DNA of 64,000 nt from Lunularia cruciata (Eukaryota; Streptophyta; Marchantiopsida; Lunulariales; Lunulariaceae). A program made the translations under genes and the position numbers. Below, piece by piece: positions 44,321 to 56,817 of the stretch (position 1 is its first letter; the number at the start of each line of letters is the position of its first letter). Below the pieces are notes generated by a model. It worked only from the letters and a program-made list of their open reading frames with translations, had not been told where the DNA came from and did not search any database. The DNA is taken from contig OX419757.1 in the NCBI GenBank assembly GCA_948567375.1, forward strand, positions 19,654,001-19,718,000, in the 5' to 3' direction.

Positions 44321-44870
44321 TATCACACCATTTGTAGTGTTGCATCTAGATTGCTCAGACATTGGACTCCAATGATAATAGTAAGAAGCATTTTGGTAGT
44401 TACTCATAGACTACTTTCCAACAGTCAGATTTCATGTTAAGGGTACTGACTTCATGGCAGGGCCCACTATCACTTGCACCATCCACACTGTTGGGTGTGC
44501 CATCAGCAAGACCTTTGGAATGAGACCTAGGTCAAAATTAGGAGTATACCCTGGAAGTGTAGTTCTAGAGAGCTCACTTCTCTAATGTTGAGCCTTCGAG
44601 TTCTTGGCTAGAGTGGACAAAAAGCCGGCAAGCATCACTTGGATTCTCTTAGCTAGAGTGGATGTGGGTTGATTGTAATCAGTGCCTTGTTGTTGGCAAG
44701 TTGTTGAGGATCGGATCAAGTATTGATTTGAGTTCAGTTGATTCAAGTTGTAAACAATCTGATTATTGTGTCACTTAGAGTTTATATATGATTTATGTGT
44801 TAGTTGTGCTTCTATAGTGTATGATGTTGACAGCGATGTATGTTGTGTAGTGATATATATATGCATGACA
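44321..44870 (+). repeat. 3' terminal block S plus repeat X' of B3
   Basis: Block S (44321-44764) is similar to 25731-26134. It is followed by X' (44768-44870), a second copy of the roughly 100-bp sequence that also precedes S. The end GCATGACA is the reverse complement of the element's first bases TGTCATGC. tccaa follows as the probable target duplication. Confidence 0.65.
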
Positions 44871-47800
44871 TCCAAGCATCCTTTGTAATTGTCATAGGAG
44901 TGGGAGACATACTGACTGGCTGCTATATTGGGCCCTTGGGAGCAATAATGTCATTCGCCCAACCACTAGATGTCCCAACCTCAATGTGAAAAACTCCCTC
45001 TGATTTGGCTGCAAGCTCCATGCGTCCTCTAGCTGCATCCCAAGTAGACCAAAGGTGTAATCCAAGTAGACCACACTCACTTGGATGAACTCTTAGTAGA
45101 CCACTCTCTCTAGTAGTCATTGGTTGTGTCCCAAGAATACCCTGTCCACTTGGTCCATTGCTCCCAGCATGGACCTAAATTATCTTGATAGGCATAGAGC
45201 TCACAAGTGTCGGAGTGGTGATGCCTATCAAGTGCATCCTACGTTGCTATGTCAAGCCAAGGCTTACAATCCAAGTCAAATAGTTTAGGTCCATAGCCTA
45301 GATGCCTTTGACATTATTGGAACAATCATAATACTAATGCAAAAACAGATCACCTACTCTCTCTCAATGGCATTGACCTCCACCAATTGCTATAAATGTG
45401 AGTCCTAAACAAGTCTAGGCACTCCTTCTCAAAAAGTATGAGAGCCTAAGAAATTCATAAGTGTGGTAAAATTATCTTAGGGCTATCTACCTAGGTTCAC
45501 CACTACCATAAGTGACCTATCAGCCACTACCACCATCTGAGACTAACACCCAACATCCAAGATCTCATCAACAAGAAGTGATCTAATTGTTGAATCCCAT
45601 CATAAGTGCTTTAGAACCTCTCTAGGTAAGAGATTCATCCACCAAAGACAAAGACAATGAGCTTGTGATCCCACTCTGATTGCATCTAACAACATAACAG
45701 GTCCCATCCAAGAATAGACCTAATGTGTACTCACTACCACCCGAGTGCAAGAATCATCTATCAAAGGGATGTTCTCCAAAAGGTAAGCTAGAGAAACAAA
45801 CTGACAAATTGTAGTATCTATAACATCTCCCAAAACACACCAAAATAGGGATCATGAAGACCCAAACCTTGGCCAACACGTGTATGTCCATAACATGGCC
45901 ATCCAAAAATCACCAAATGAATGGGACCATCTCTCTCAAGATCCTATACCCCCAGCAAGGAAATGTCTATTGGTAGGGTCTTTTGTAACCCCTAACTATT
46001 GCCATCGGTAATAACTTAGGGTATTGATAGGCCAAATGTGCCACATAATGTAGCGAGACTTGCCTAGTAGTCTCATCTCTCTCCACAGACAAGTACCTTT
46101 GTACTTGTATACCTACCTATAGTACCGCAACTAGTCTAGTGCTAATCTCACCAAACAAATCCAATAGACATACTCTCTCTACTAGATACTACCAAGCAAT
46201 GAGTGTGGTATCTAGAGGTATCAAGGTAATCTACTCTAGAAACTCATCCTCACTTTGGTCTCCTAGTGGTACAAAGACTCCACTCCAAGCTTGTTCCACC
46301 AACTGATCCGCATGTTGCTACAATGCCTCCTTTGAACTCCACAAAGGAACATCCAAGGTGGATAGAACAATCCCAATAATACTCCAAATCCAAGTGATCT
46401 CCTTTGGTACTGGAGTATCCTTTGCATGGGCATTCCCCTCCAATAAATCACCAGGCCAAGTAATAATACCATTGAAAGTTGAAACTATTGTTGCCATGAT
46501 CTTGAACTATAGTGAGCCAAGACTACCACTACTAAAGCATATTGGTAGGCAACATACCCATCTCTCACTTGACTACCAACCTGGTCTATTGGAGGCTATC
46601 TCCTACCAATAGTCAATACTAAAACCCATGGGATATAACATTGCTCTCCCAACTAACACATCATATGACTCAACTATTATCACAATGGCTTGAGCTCTTA
46701 CCATAGAACTATCAGTCAGATGACCAGGCTGAATCTGAACAATAAGCTGTCCATATGTGATGTATTGTGTAGAACCACCCCCTAAAGATGTCTAGATCTA
46801 AAATGGACACCTCTCCACATCAATCTTTTGTAACTCCAGACCAACAATTGTAGCCTTCCACAACATAAGGGATTGTACACCAAAGTCTAGTAAGAACCTC
46901 TATGGTGTATAGACCTTCCTTGAAGGTCTCCCCAAACAAAAAATCCCCCTCTGGTTATAGGACAACTCCAAGTGTAAATTACACTCACTCAAAGGCTGGT
47001 CTAGCTGGTAACTCCTCCAATCTAGCCACTATTGCCTGCCATAAACCATTGGTTCTTGAGTGGATCTCATGCTCCTCAACAAACTCAACTCCACTATCAA
47101 CCACCTTTTCTCTAGTAGTAGGAACCACATCATCCCTACTCTCACAAAGCGTGGCAACCAATCAAAACATTGGGGTTGGGTTAACTCCCAATCTAAACAT
47201 GTCATTGGTTGAGAATAATGGAAAGTGCATAATCAATTGAACCACCCTCAACATTGTGCTAGACTCAGCTTGTGTAGTAGCAATGGATGACTAGTAGGTA
47301 GTCCATCATGCATCCCATCACCACCTACCACATATGCACTAGGATATCTAGGAGCCATGGATGTCATCTATAGTGCCTCAAAGAGTGTAAAAGACTAGAA
47401 AAATTTGACCTATATACCAACCTCTCTTCCTTGTGGATCCAACTCTACTTATGCTCCTCTAGGCTCTAAAGCATATATTGCACTCCTAGTCACTATATCA
47501 GAGACATCTACTTGTGCTACTTTGCACATGAAATCCAAGATATCTCTATCACCAGCATATGAATCTAACCTCCTCTAAGCTATGGCCATGCTAGCCAATC
47601 TTTGCTCCAACTGCTCAATCCAAATAGCTATGGCTGGATCAGAAGTAAGGGCAAGTATTGCACCCCTACTAGGTGTGGATCCTCTACCACTTTGTCCTCC
47701 ATGACCTAGAGTTCCTCTACCACCTGCCATAGTAGCCCTACCACTCCTTAACCCTAAGTGTAGGTCAAAGCACCGGTTACTAGTGTGACCAAATCTGTGG

Positions 47801-49773
47801 CAATGCTTACATTGTCTCCATGTTGATTGTGGTGCACTAGAGGTATCAATTCTACTACCCTAAGTGCACTCTCTCCTATGGTAAGGTCTACCACAAGTCC
47901 AACAAACAACACCACCACTTATTGGCTATTGCTAACCCAAAAATAAAGGTAAAGGTCTAGCTACACTAGGCCATCCACTCGCTCCATAAGATCTGTGATG
48001 TCCACCCTGTCCTTGGAAACCAATATGGTGTGGTGCACTTTGCTACACTTTTGAAGAAGTAACAATTGTGGATGAGGTCTCTATACCAAATCCAAATGTC
48101 ACCACTCTCTCCTTCACCACGTTGAGCTCAATATATGCTCAGCCAAACCAAAGACCACTACCAAAGTAGGCAAAGTAGCCTATAATAACATAGTATCATG
48201 GAATCTATATTGCAACTCTTTGTCTAGTATCCCATACCAATCAACCGTCTCATGTAAGTATATGCCTTGTGTAGGCTCTCTCTAGCTTTTTGTAGGAACT
48301 CATGCAAGCTCCTTAGCTTGTTAGTCTACACTTCTTAGTAGTTTTACCTCAAACACTAGAAGAACTCCACCATGGGGTTAAAATCTGGTACTACACCATT
48401 TCTTGTTGTAGTAACTCCACTCATAATAGCATTATCTCCAAGAGATCCACCAATGCTACTAGAGCTAGAACTCATGGGTACTATTAATCGACCCCTAGAA
48501 TCTTAGCCTAAAGTGATGGGGACATAGTTTGAAGATCAGTATTGTCTTAATAGCTCAATCTTCCCCAAGTGAGCTCTCTTGAACTCATGGTAGTCATCCA
48601 TTGGTGGACCCTCCAATTGTTGAAATAACCCCTTCTATGCCATGAAGGAGTGATCAAAGTCAGGTTCCACATCTATTGCAGATCATCCAACTATCAATCT
48701 CATTGATGAAGTCATCCAACTCAATGCTACCCACTATACTAGAGTAACATTTGGGACCTTTGGAGGCCCCATAAATCTTGTTCATGTCCCACAACAACAA
48801 TGTGGACACACCAAGTGCACTCTCAATTGAATTAGCTCTTATGTCAAACTCCAACTCAAAGTCAATCTCCTCTCTCACTAGGACTTGAGATACAAGCTAA
48901 TACCAAGCACCACTCCAAGTAAACCTACTTCATATTGCAGCGTTATCTCCTCTAGAATCTCCAAAGAACTCCGTCATGACAAAATAAGCAAAAACTACAA
49001 CTTATAACCGTAACCACCGCAAGTACCCCACCAAGTGCCAACTTACCAACTAAATGTCACCCACTAATGTAGCTCTAACTATGACAACTACACTAGAGGA
49101 AAGGGTAATCTATAGTCTGCTATCACAACATGCACTCTCATAGTCTGCAAGTCATCCCTTCCTACCCCATTGGAAAGAAACATATGTAGTTTGATTGGTC
49201 ATCACTCTAGTCTCACTATCAAGAGCACACCAGAGCACAAACACTCTAAAGTTAGGGCACCTCACACAAACATGGTGCAAAAATAAGAAGCAAAGAATAG
49301 AGGAGGTCCAATCACAAAAAATCTAAATAAAAATTCTCCATATCATAAATCAACAATGGACTGACTCTACTACCATTTGGCATTTGATATAATAGGAGTT
49401 ATCTATTTCCTAAGTTACCATGATCACCAAGAATGGCATCAAACTGTCTCTCTTAGCCAAAGCTACAGGTGTATAGATAACAATGGAACAATCATTAGAA
49501 CAACAAGTCAAGGTAGACCAGTTGGCTAGGGCACCAATCTAAGAACCATAGATCTAAGAGTCAAACCGTGTTACACATAATCTAACAAGGTGGGCAGATT
49601 TTGCCAAACAATGACCAAATTCTACACAAAACTAGCTAGCTCCATGCCATCATTGGCTTTCTGGCCCTTTTAGGCCTTCATAGCCTCTCATAGCACATAG
49701 GACTATGCCTCTAAATGTCAAAAGTCAGCCAAATGAGGCCTTTCTTCTTGCTACTTCAAACCCTTTCTAAATC
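44871..49773 (-). pseudogene. Gag and pre-RT region of B-old, decayed
   Basis: Colinear on the minus strand with B3 at 26.7-28.9 kb and longer. Recognisable parts: capsid-like REEIDFELEFDI...LLWDMNKIYGASKGPK (48878-48660); two CCHC knuckles CWTCGRPYHRREC (about 47870-47910) and CKHCHRFGHTSNRC (about 47770-47812); and further conserved but unassigned blocks to 44871. No frame exceeds about 110 codons. I could not find a protease active site. Confidence 0.6.
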
Positions 49774-50516
49774 TGTAATACTCTGAGGACAAGAGAAGAG
49801 AGAAAACACAAATTACACACTCAACATCCGGTGCTCCAAAGGAGCACCTTCTCTTTATTATATAGACAAAGAGGATCTCTTCCAAGGAAGCTCCACCATA
49901 GGATTAGGCACACAGATAGATGACATGTCATCAAGCTCCACCCTTGGATTACTTACTTGGATGGGTGACATGTCTGTCTAGGTCCTATCTGGTTGGTCAA
50001 ACCAGCTTTGACCGGAGGGAAACTTTTAGGGAATCTTCCTATAGGAGTCTCAGAATCACGTGAGTAAGGTACCATTGGAAAGCTCTTGACTAGAAAAACC
50101 AGGGGGAGGGAAGGCCAGCCTGTCCTCTAATTGAGGAAGGGGGGAGATTTCGCACATTTTCAAGGCCTAATTCATCCGTTTAGGCCTCCAAAATTGCCTT
50201 CAAAGATTTCAAGCATATTTCAATTCCTACTCTATTAGTAGGAGTCCCCTTTTGGTGATACCTCTTTCTGATCTGTTTAGTCCATCATGTGTGACATCCT
50301 TCCAGATGTTACCAAACCAATTCTCACTTTTAAATCATATGTCTAACTATTGGTTCTAAGGTTCTCAAGTCTATTTCTATTTCTACTCTATTATGAGAAG
50401 TACTCTTTTGGTGATACTTCTATCTGATCTATTTTGACCATCATGTATAACATCATTCTAGATGTTACCAAACCAAATTTCACATCTAGATCATATAGCT
50501 AGCTCGTGGTATTATA
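49774..50516 (-). repeat. 3' LTR of A2
   Basis: Plus reading starts tgtaatactctgagg and ends gtggtattata (the last c is changed to t relative to the 5' LTR). It matches 55634-56358 throughout. Confidence 0.92.
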
Positions 50517-50517
50517 G

Positions 50518-50532
50518 ACCTCCCTCCTTTTA
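50518..50532 (-). other. Polypurine tract of A2
   Basis: taaaaggagggaggt on the minus strand, directly beside the 3' LTR. Confidence 0.8.
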
Positions 50533-50745
50533 AGACGCAACATCCTCGTTGTGCAATTGTTGCTCAAATGCTTGCAACAACACCGGTGCATGTATCAAAT
50601 TGGTAGTGGGCTCCCATGTTGCTTCATAGAGGAGGTAACATTTCCACTGTATGAGATAGTTCACCCGTGGATGGCGAGTACTATGCATGCGTTTTTGGAG
50701 AATACGGTCCACTTCATATTCTTCTATGCCATCAATGAGTGTCGG
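50530..50745 (-). pseudogene. Chromodomain at the pol C-terminus of A2
   Basis: VDRILQKRMHSTRH, then VNYLIQWKCYLLYEATWEP, then TTNL: the chromodomain pattern (Y-x-V-x-W-K-G-Y...E-x-T-W-E-P...N-L) with WKGY read as WKCY. It ends in the frame's natural stop just before the polypurine tract. In chromoviruses this domain follows integrase and directs insertion to chromatin marked by histone methylation. A second copy is at 63.6-63.8 kb. Confidence 0.85.
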
Positions 50746-50784
50746 ACAAGGTCAAATGTCTTGTGTGGAACAACCTTGGCTTGA

Positions 50785-51733
50785 TCAGGGAGCATATTTG
50801 CATAGTATGGAAACATGGAACACTGGATGGATCTTCATGTGTGGTGGTAGCTTAAGGGGATAGGCCATAGCGCCGACACGACGAAGAATCAAGAAAGGCC
50901 CAATAAAATGAGATCTGAGCTTACGAGGTCCAACTAATGTGAGGTTGGTTGTTGATAGCCATACTTGATCCTCAACATTGAACTCCATGTGCCTACGGTG
51001 TGCATCAACATGCTGCTTCTGTTGATTTTGTGCAATCTGTAATCTGTGCTTGGTGCTCTCCACACCATGTTGGATTCTAGAAACAAATGTGTTGACGGCA
51101 TCGACCTTGGTAGCCACCAGACGGCTCTTCATCAAGCTAGAAGGTGTGAAGGGATGCTCACCATACATGAGGAAGAATGGAGTGACTTGGGTGGATGCAT
51201 TCACTGAATTGTTGTAAGCAAACTCCACCAATGGGAGTAGGGTGTCCCACCTCTCTTGCTCCTCTAAGGTGAAGCCACGTAATTGTGCAATTAGCCCACT
51301 CTGTTTGGCCATCTGTTTGTGGGTGGTAAGCTGTAGACATGGCCAACTTGGTTTTGAAGAAACCAAAGAGTGTTCGCCAAAACAAACTGGTGAATTGAGT
51401 GCCTCTATCTGTGATAAGTACTTTAGATAGGCCATGGTGAGAGAAGACTGCATCTAAGCATAATTGAGCTAGTTGTGGAGCGGTCACATCCTTGGTAGTA
51501 GGGCATACATGAATCATTTTGTTGAGCCGGTCCACAAAGACCACAATAGAGTCAAACCCTAAGGTGGTCTTGGGTAATTCACAGATGAGATCTATACTCA
51601 CTTGTTCCCAACGTTGGGTAGGCGTGGGGAGAGGTTGAAGGAGCCCTACATGAGCTTGATTAGAGGCTTTGTTTTGTTGACAAAGTAGGCAATTGTGCAT
51701 GTAGTCCATCATGTTGTTGCTCATCTTGGGCAC
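50785..51733 (-). pseudogene. Integrase of A2
   Basis: Two overlapping frames separated by a frameshift near 51400. First part (51733-51158): C-x2-C end of the zinc domain (CLLCQQNKAS), VSIDLICELPKT with catalytic Asp 1, ITDRGTQFTSLFW with Asp 2, STAYHPQTDGQTEWANCTI with the catalytic Glu. Second part (to 50785): LLPLVEFAYNNSVNASTQVT, FFLMYGEHPFTP and the GPFLILRRVG region. All three acidic residues remain, but the frameshift disables it. Confidence 0.85.
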
Positions 51734-51829
51734 ATAGTAATGGCGCTAGATTGCATCCAAGGTCTTGTCCACTCCGACATGACCTGCAATGGCCGAATCA
51801 TGACATTCCGCTAGAATGGTGTTGCGTAA

Positions 51830-52549
51830 TTATGGGACATTTGGGATCCGTAATCTACCATCATGAAAGGTGAGTCCTTGGGTGCTGGTGACGCCTTTGG
51901 ATGATTGCGCTTCTATAATCTGTGGATCAATTTTTGTAGCAGCCAAAATCTTTGGCCAGAATTCAAGGTTAATCTTAACCTCTACCACCAAGTTGTTTGC
52001 TATTAGCATGCGGGTAAATGCATCTACAAGTTGCTTCTTACCTTCCACGTAAGTGATTGATATGTTGAAGCGTTGTTGCCACTTCGCCCACCAAATCTGG
52101 TGATGAGATAGATCCTTTTGCGTCTTGAGGTAGACTAGAGGTTTGTGGTTTGTCTCTACTACAAATTCCTTCTCGCCCAAATAGTGCTTCCAATGCTTGG
52201 TTTCCAGAACAATAGCTAGCTCTTCTTGTTCAATGGTGTGGTAGTTGCACTCTGCTGGTAACAACTTTCAAGAGAAATATGCAATTAGATGCCATCCGTC
52301 AAGCCACTCTTGTTGTAGGACTGCTCCTATTGCTATGCTTGATGCATCTATAACCAACTTGATTGGTCATTTTGGATCATACCACTTCAAGATTGGTGCA
52401 TGTAGCAAGGCGGCTTTCAATTCTTGAAAGTCCAACTCTTGTGCGGTTCCCCATGTCCACTTCTTCCCCTTGCCAAGTAGTGCCATTAAAGGCTGTGCAA
52501 CCTTGAAGAAGTCCTTGAAAAATCTATGATAGAATCCCGTCAACCTCAA
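51830..52549 (-). pseudogene. RNase H of A2
   Basis: Frames 52549-52367 (LTGFYHRFFKDFFKVAQPL, the RT-RNase H connection) and 52264-51830 (CNYHTIEQEELAIVLETKHW, VVETNHKPLVYLKTQKDLSH, FNISITYVEGKKQLVDAFTR). Stops lie between them. Order and motifs are standard Ty3/gypsy. Confidence 0.8.
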
Positions 52550-53617
52550 GAGGCTCTTGAGTTAAGTCTGATCTTCTCGAGCATGCCATTTTTGAATGAC
52601 CTCTATTTTATCTATCAATACTTGAATGTCCTATGCACTTACTCTATGCCCCAAGTAGTCTACTTTAGACTTGCCAAACTTGCACTTTGAGATTTTGGCA
52701 TACAATCGATTTTGTCTTAGAATCTAGAGGACTTCTTGCAGATGTTGTTTGTGTTTTGTCATTGTGCTACTATATATTAAGATATTGTTTAAGAATACAA
52801 TAACAGACTTATCCAAGTATGGATGGAATATGTCATTCATTAGACTCATGAAAGTGGCAGGTGCATCGGTGAGGCCAAAAGGCATCACAAGATACTCAAA
52901 GTAGCCATACCTGGTTTGAAAGGCAGTTTTGTACACATCATCCTCTGCAATTCAGATTTGATTGTAACCGCTCCGCAAATCCAATTTGGTGAAGTATTTT
53001 GCTCCATGGAGTTGATCAAACAAGTCATCCATGCAAGGTAAGGGGTATTTATTCTTCACTGTTTGTTGATTGAGACCTTGATAGTCAATGCACATGCGCA
53101 TTGTACCATCCTTCTTTTTCACAAACAAGACAAGAGCCCCATATGGTGATACGCTAGGTTGGATGAACCCTTTCTATAGCATCTCCTCAATTCGAGTCTT
53201 ACACTCCTCCAACTCATGAGGTGATAAGCAATAGGGGGCCTTACAAGGAGGTGTCTTCCCCAAGAGTGTCTCAATTTTATGATCTACTCTCTTTTTTGGC
53301 GATAATCTTGAGGGTAGATAATCAAGAAAGACATCTTGAAATTCATCCACCACAGCCTTCAGTTTCTTAGGAACTTGTCCATCAAGTTGTGCACTCTGGA
53401 CTTCTTTTATTAGACCCATGAAACAACTATCGGTCTTACAGACAGTTGCTGTCCCTGTGACATATAGAGGCAAATCCTGCTTCGGTGATTTTTCTTTAAC
53501 CCTAATGATTGACCATCGATGGGTTCTCACTACTTTCTTCCTCCAATCTACCATAGGGTTGTACTGCTCCATCCATGGCATGCCTAAGATTGCATCATAA
53601 CAAGCTAATTGTATCAC
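52550..53617 (-). pseudogene. Reverse transcriptase of A2
   Basis: N-terminal part in frame 53617-53174 (IQLACYDAILGMPWMEQYNP is the protease-RT join; LSPHELEECKTRIEEML begins RT). Palm part in 52936-52724 ([20 protein letters not shown]). The YxDD box reads FLNNILIYS: both catalytic aspartates are Asn, so the enzyme is dead. A3 keeps FLDDILIYS. Confidence 0.85.
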
Positions 53618-53678
53618 TCGCCACTCAATTGCTTCATGATATTATCCTATAGAGAGTGTTACTCGTCTAGGTAATGAT

Positions 53679-53954
53679 TCAATCCTCTTTGTTTGCCCTT
53701 TTAGGCAACTCTACTTTTTCACTCTTATCCCTCTCTAGATCCATTCCCAATGTTATTGCAATAGAGCGAGATAAGAAATTCTTTGTTGCTCCCGGATCAA
53801 TTAATACTCTCACTTGATTGCCTTCTAGGACTCTATTCACAACAATCAATTGTGAGGTTGCCTTTTGGGATCTTTGCGCATTAGTCTTCTTCCTACCCTT
53901 GCTTCTCTTCTTCCTTATTGAGCAAGTAAGGCCGTGAGGTACATTTATTGGCAA
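53679..53954 (-). pseudogene. Protease of A2
   Basis: A 91-codon frame with SQLIVVNRVLEGNQVRVLID, then PGATKNFLS at the active site (D-P-G here), and the conserved KVELPK end. It follows the basic linker RKKRSKGRKKTNAQRSQK after gag. Confidence 0.75.
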
Positions 53955-55035
53955 TCTTCATTTTCCAAAGTGATTTCTACCTCTTCCTCTTCAATGCGCC
54001 TCTCCATGTTGTTCAAAGATTGCCTATACAAAGACCAAGGGCCTCTAGGGAAACGAGTACGACAATTGGTAGATATGTGCCCAATACGGCCACAATTGTA
54101 ACAATGGCATTGTTCTCCTTGAGTTCCTTCTCCTTGTGGAACTCCATCTCTTTGTTCTTCTACTCGTCCATGCTCCCCTTGAAATGATCGTGCTCCTTGA
54201 TCTCAAAATCAAAGGTTGCCCAATTCCATTGGTACTGGTCCACCCATGTGTGGCATTTCTGCCCAATAATGTTGAGGTGGAACTACTCCTTCACCTCCAC
54301 CTAATGCTCTTGCTATTCTCTTTGCACAAGCAATGGCTTCAAATACCGTGCAAGGATTTTGCACCATGACTTCTTGGCAAATCTGCTCCTTTAACCCTCG
54401 TTTGAAATTGTCAAGAGCCTCTACTGGACTCATGTTGGTTATTGCAACTTTTAGATCCAAAAATGCCTCCACATACTCTTGTATGCTATTCTTTTGTCTC
54501 AATCCCTATAGTTGGGTTCAAGCCATCTGCATAGAATCCACCGATTGGAAATTCTTCAGCAATCCTTCTTGCATTGTTGTCCACGTGACCTCCCTTCTCT
54601 TTGCCAACATGGATTGTTCCCATGCATCATACCATGTGAGGGCTTTATTGGTCAAGTACCTACATGCAAACACGCATGCAGCATGCTCCGTGATCTCTAT
54701 TGAGAACAATCTGAAATATCAATTCATTCTTGAGATCCAATTTTCCACTACTCCCATCATATGTTACCCCTTGTAAGGCTCAATGTTGCAGGTCTTCTTC
54801 ATCCAGAGTAGCAATGTGGCTTCATCGTTGATAGGGTTCGTAGGCACAGGTGCCTCTCCAAGTACTTCCGTTGCAAGTACTGGGTTTTGAGATAGCTCTT
54901 CTTCTTGCATGGCTTGATCATTCCTAAGGATTTGCACTTGACTTTGTAATGTCTCTATGGTCATCTTAATCTCTCAAAATTCATGCAACATCCCTTGCAT
55001 TCCTTGCACTAGCTCTTGCAATTGCGGATCCATGG
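53955..55035 (-). pseudogene. Gag of A2 with one CCHC knuckle
   Basis: It starts around 55033 (MDPQLQELVQGMQGMLHEF, one stop, then MTIETLQSQVQILRNDQAMQ). Capsid parts: YLTNKALTWYDAWEQSM (54709-54518) and IQEYVEAFLDLKVAITNMSP, FKRGLKEQICQEVMVQNP (54502-54209). The nucleocapsid knuckle CYNCGRIGHISTNC is at about 54050-54110. Frames are separated by stops and shifts. Confidence 0.8.
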
Positions 55036-55620
55036 TTCCTGCAACACTCAATTGCTAATGTCTACTTCAATACGGAGTCAATGTGATCTCTCTAGAAGGC
55101 ACAAAAACTATCAGAACTACCATTGGGACCTCAAAAGCTATCACTCATTGATAATACTTCTCGCCGTAATTCCTAACCATAAAATCTCTAAACATCACTT
55201 TTGGTCTCACTACATAACGGATTTCTACTTGAGTGTTGAAAGGGAGAGGATTTGGGACATTCACATCTATATTATCATAATAGAATGTAGATTGTCAAAT
55301 ACCACTCTTTGTCATATGTCACCACAGGTAGAATCATCGGGTTTGGTGAGTTCATCACCCTATCCATGAATTATGCACCAAAGTGATAAACTAGCAATAC
55401 CCTCATTTGCTCACATTGGATGTACATAACCTTGATGTGGAATGGATTTGGGAATTGAAAGCTAGGTGCGGGAAATTGTCCTCCCGGTGTATCCATCTTG
55501 TTTGCTCTCTAAAGTCCTTAAGTCTAACAATTACTCTATGTTCTCCACCTCAAACTACTCAGTTTTAGTAGTTTGTGCTCTTCCAAGAGTGGTGATCCAC
55601 TCTCTTGGACTAATACACTT

Positions 55621-55632
55621 GCTCTGATACCA
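55621..55632 (-). other. Primer binding site of A2 (initiator tRNA-Met)
   Basis: TGGTATCAGAGC on the minus strand, one base after the 5' LTR: the standard plant initiator-Met primer site. Confidence 0.92.
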
Positions 55633-55633
55633 T

Positions 55634-56358
55634 TGTAATACTTCGAGGACAAGAGAAGAGAGAAAACACAAATTACACACTCAACATCCGGTGCCCCAAA
55701 GGAGCACCTTCTCTTTATTATATAGACAAAGAGGATCTCCTCCAAGGAAGCTCCACCATAGGATTAGGCACACAGATAGGTGACATGTCATCAAGCTCTA
55801 CCCTTGGATTACTTACTTGGATGGGTGACATGTTGGTCTAGGATGACAAACAAGCTTTGACCAAAGGAAATCTTTTAGGGAATTTTCCTATAGGAGTCTC
55901 AGAATCATGCGAGGTACCGTTGGAAAGCTCTCAATGAGACAAACGAAGGGGGAGGGAAGGCCAGCCTTTTTTCCATTGGAAGGGAGGGGGGATTGCACAT
56001 TTTTTAGGCCTAATTCATCCGTCTAGGCCTCCAAAATTGCCTTCAAAGATTTCAGGCATATTTCAATTCCTACTCTATTAGTAGAAGTCCCCTTTTGGTG
56101 ATACCTCTTTCTAATTTGTTTAGTCAATCATGTGTAACATCCTTCCAAATGTTACCAAACCAATTCTCACCTTTAAATCATATGTCTAGCTATTGTTCTA
56201 AGGTTCTCAAGTTTATTTTGGTTTTTGTTCTATTAGTAGAAGTACTCTTTTGGTGATACTTCTATCTGATCTATTTTGACCATCATGTATAACATCACTC
56301 TAGATGCTACCAAACCTAATTTCACATCTAGATCATATGGCTAGCTTGTGGTATTACA
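55634..56358 (-). repeat. 5' LTR of A2
   Basis: On the minus strand it begins TGTAATACCACAAG and ends GTATTACA; 725 bp. A TATA-like tatataat stretch (minus strand, near 55720) precedes the likely transcript start. Confidence 0.92.
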
Positions 56359-56363
56359 AAATC

Positions 56364-56817
56364 TAGCAAACTCCTCCAAATCTAATTCAGCCAAATGAGG
56401 CCTTTCTTCTTGCCACTTTGAACCCTCTCCAAATCTAGCAAAAATTTGACATAAATCTGACAGAAAATCAGATATAAATCCCTAAAGTTGGTTGACCACC
56501 AAATCCTTTGCTAACAATCCACTCGAGCCAAATTGAAAAGATAGGGTTCTCCAAATTGTAAATTCAAGGGGATGGGTTCTCAAGTCCACCTTCAAATTCA
56601 CTTTTCAAACTCAACTTGGACCAAATTGGTCTTTCTTTCACCTCCTCATCTCAAAACAAATACCACTACTTGAAATTGATTGTATTTTTATTGAAATTTT
56701 GGCAAGTGCTTCTTCATACTATTTGCTCCATTGCCAAATCTACATCAATTTAAAGGCCTTTTGCACACAATCACTCCTAGGGAAAATCTGAAACTCAATC
56801 TATTACACCCATTTGTG
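56364..56817 (-). other. Gag-leader part of B-old between A2 and a probable solo LTR
   Basis: It continues B-old on the minus strand. Blocks such as ggatttatatctgatttt (minus) match the B3 leader near 26.5-26.6 kb (tttatgtcaaattttatg and similar phrases). No open frame of note. Confidence 0.5.

Larger units (their letters stand above)
25731..44870 (+). mobile_element. Family B copy B3 (Ty3/gypsy with PHD finger), containing the family C block
   Basis: A plus-strand element starting TGTCATGCC at 25731 and ending GCATGACA at 44870. It is flanked by the near-identical 5-mers tccca (25726-25730) and tccaa (44871-44875). Order: terminal block S, leader, gag (about 26.7-28.0 kb), pre-RT region, RT, RNase H, integrase, then (after the 31805-43832 insertion) PHD finger, repeat X, block S and repeat X'. 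Excluding the insertion it is about 7.1 kb. It is inserted in B-old in opposite orientation. Many stops; not autonomous. Confidence 0.8.
49774..56358 (-). mobile_element. Chromovirus copy A2 (family A, Ty3/gypsy), structurally complete
   Basis: A 6585-bp minus-strand element with LTRs 55634-56358 (5') and 49774-50516 (3'), an initiator-Met primer site, a polypurine tract, gag with a CCHC knuckle, protease, RT, RNase H, integrase and a C-terminal chromodomain. The exact 5-bp duplication aaatc lies at 49769-49773 and 56359-56363. The LTRs differ by several substitutions and small indels, so it is older than family C. Frames are broken and the RT active site is lost. Confidence 0.92.
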
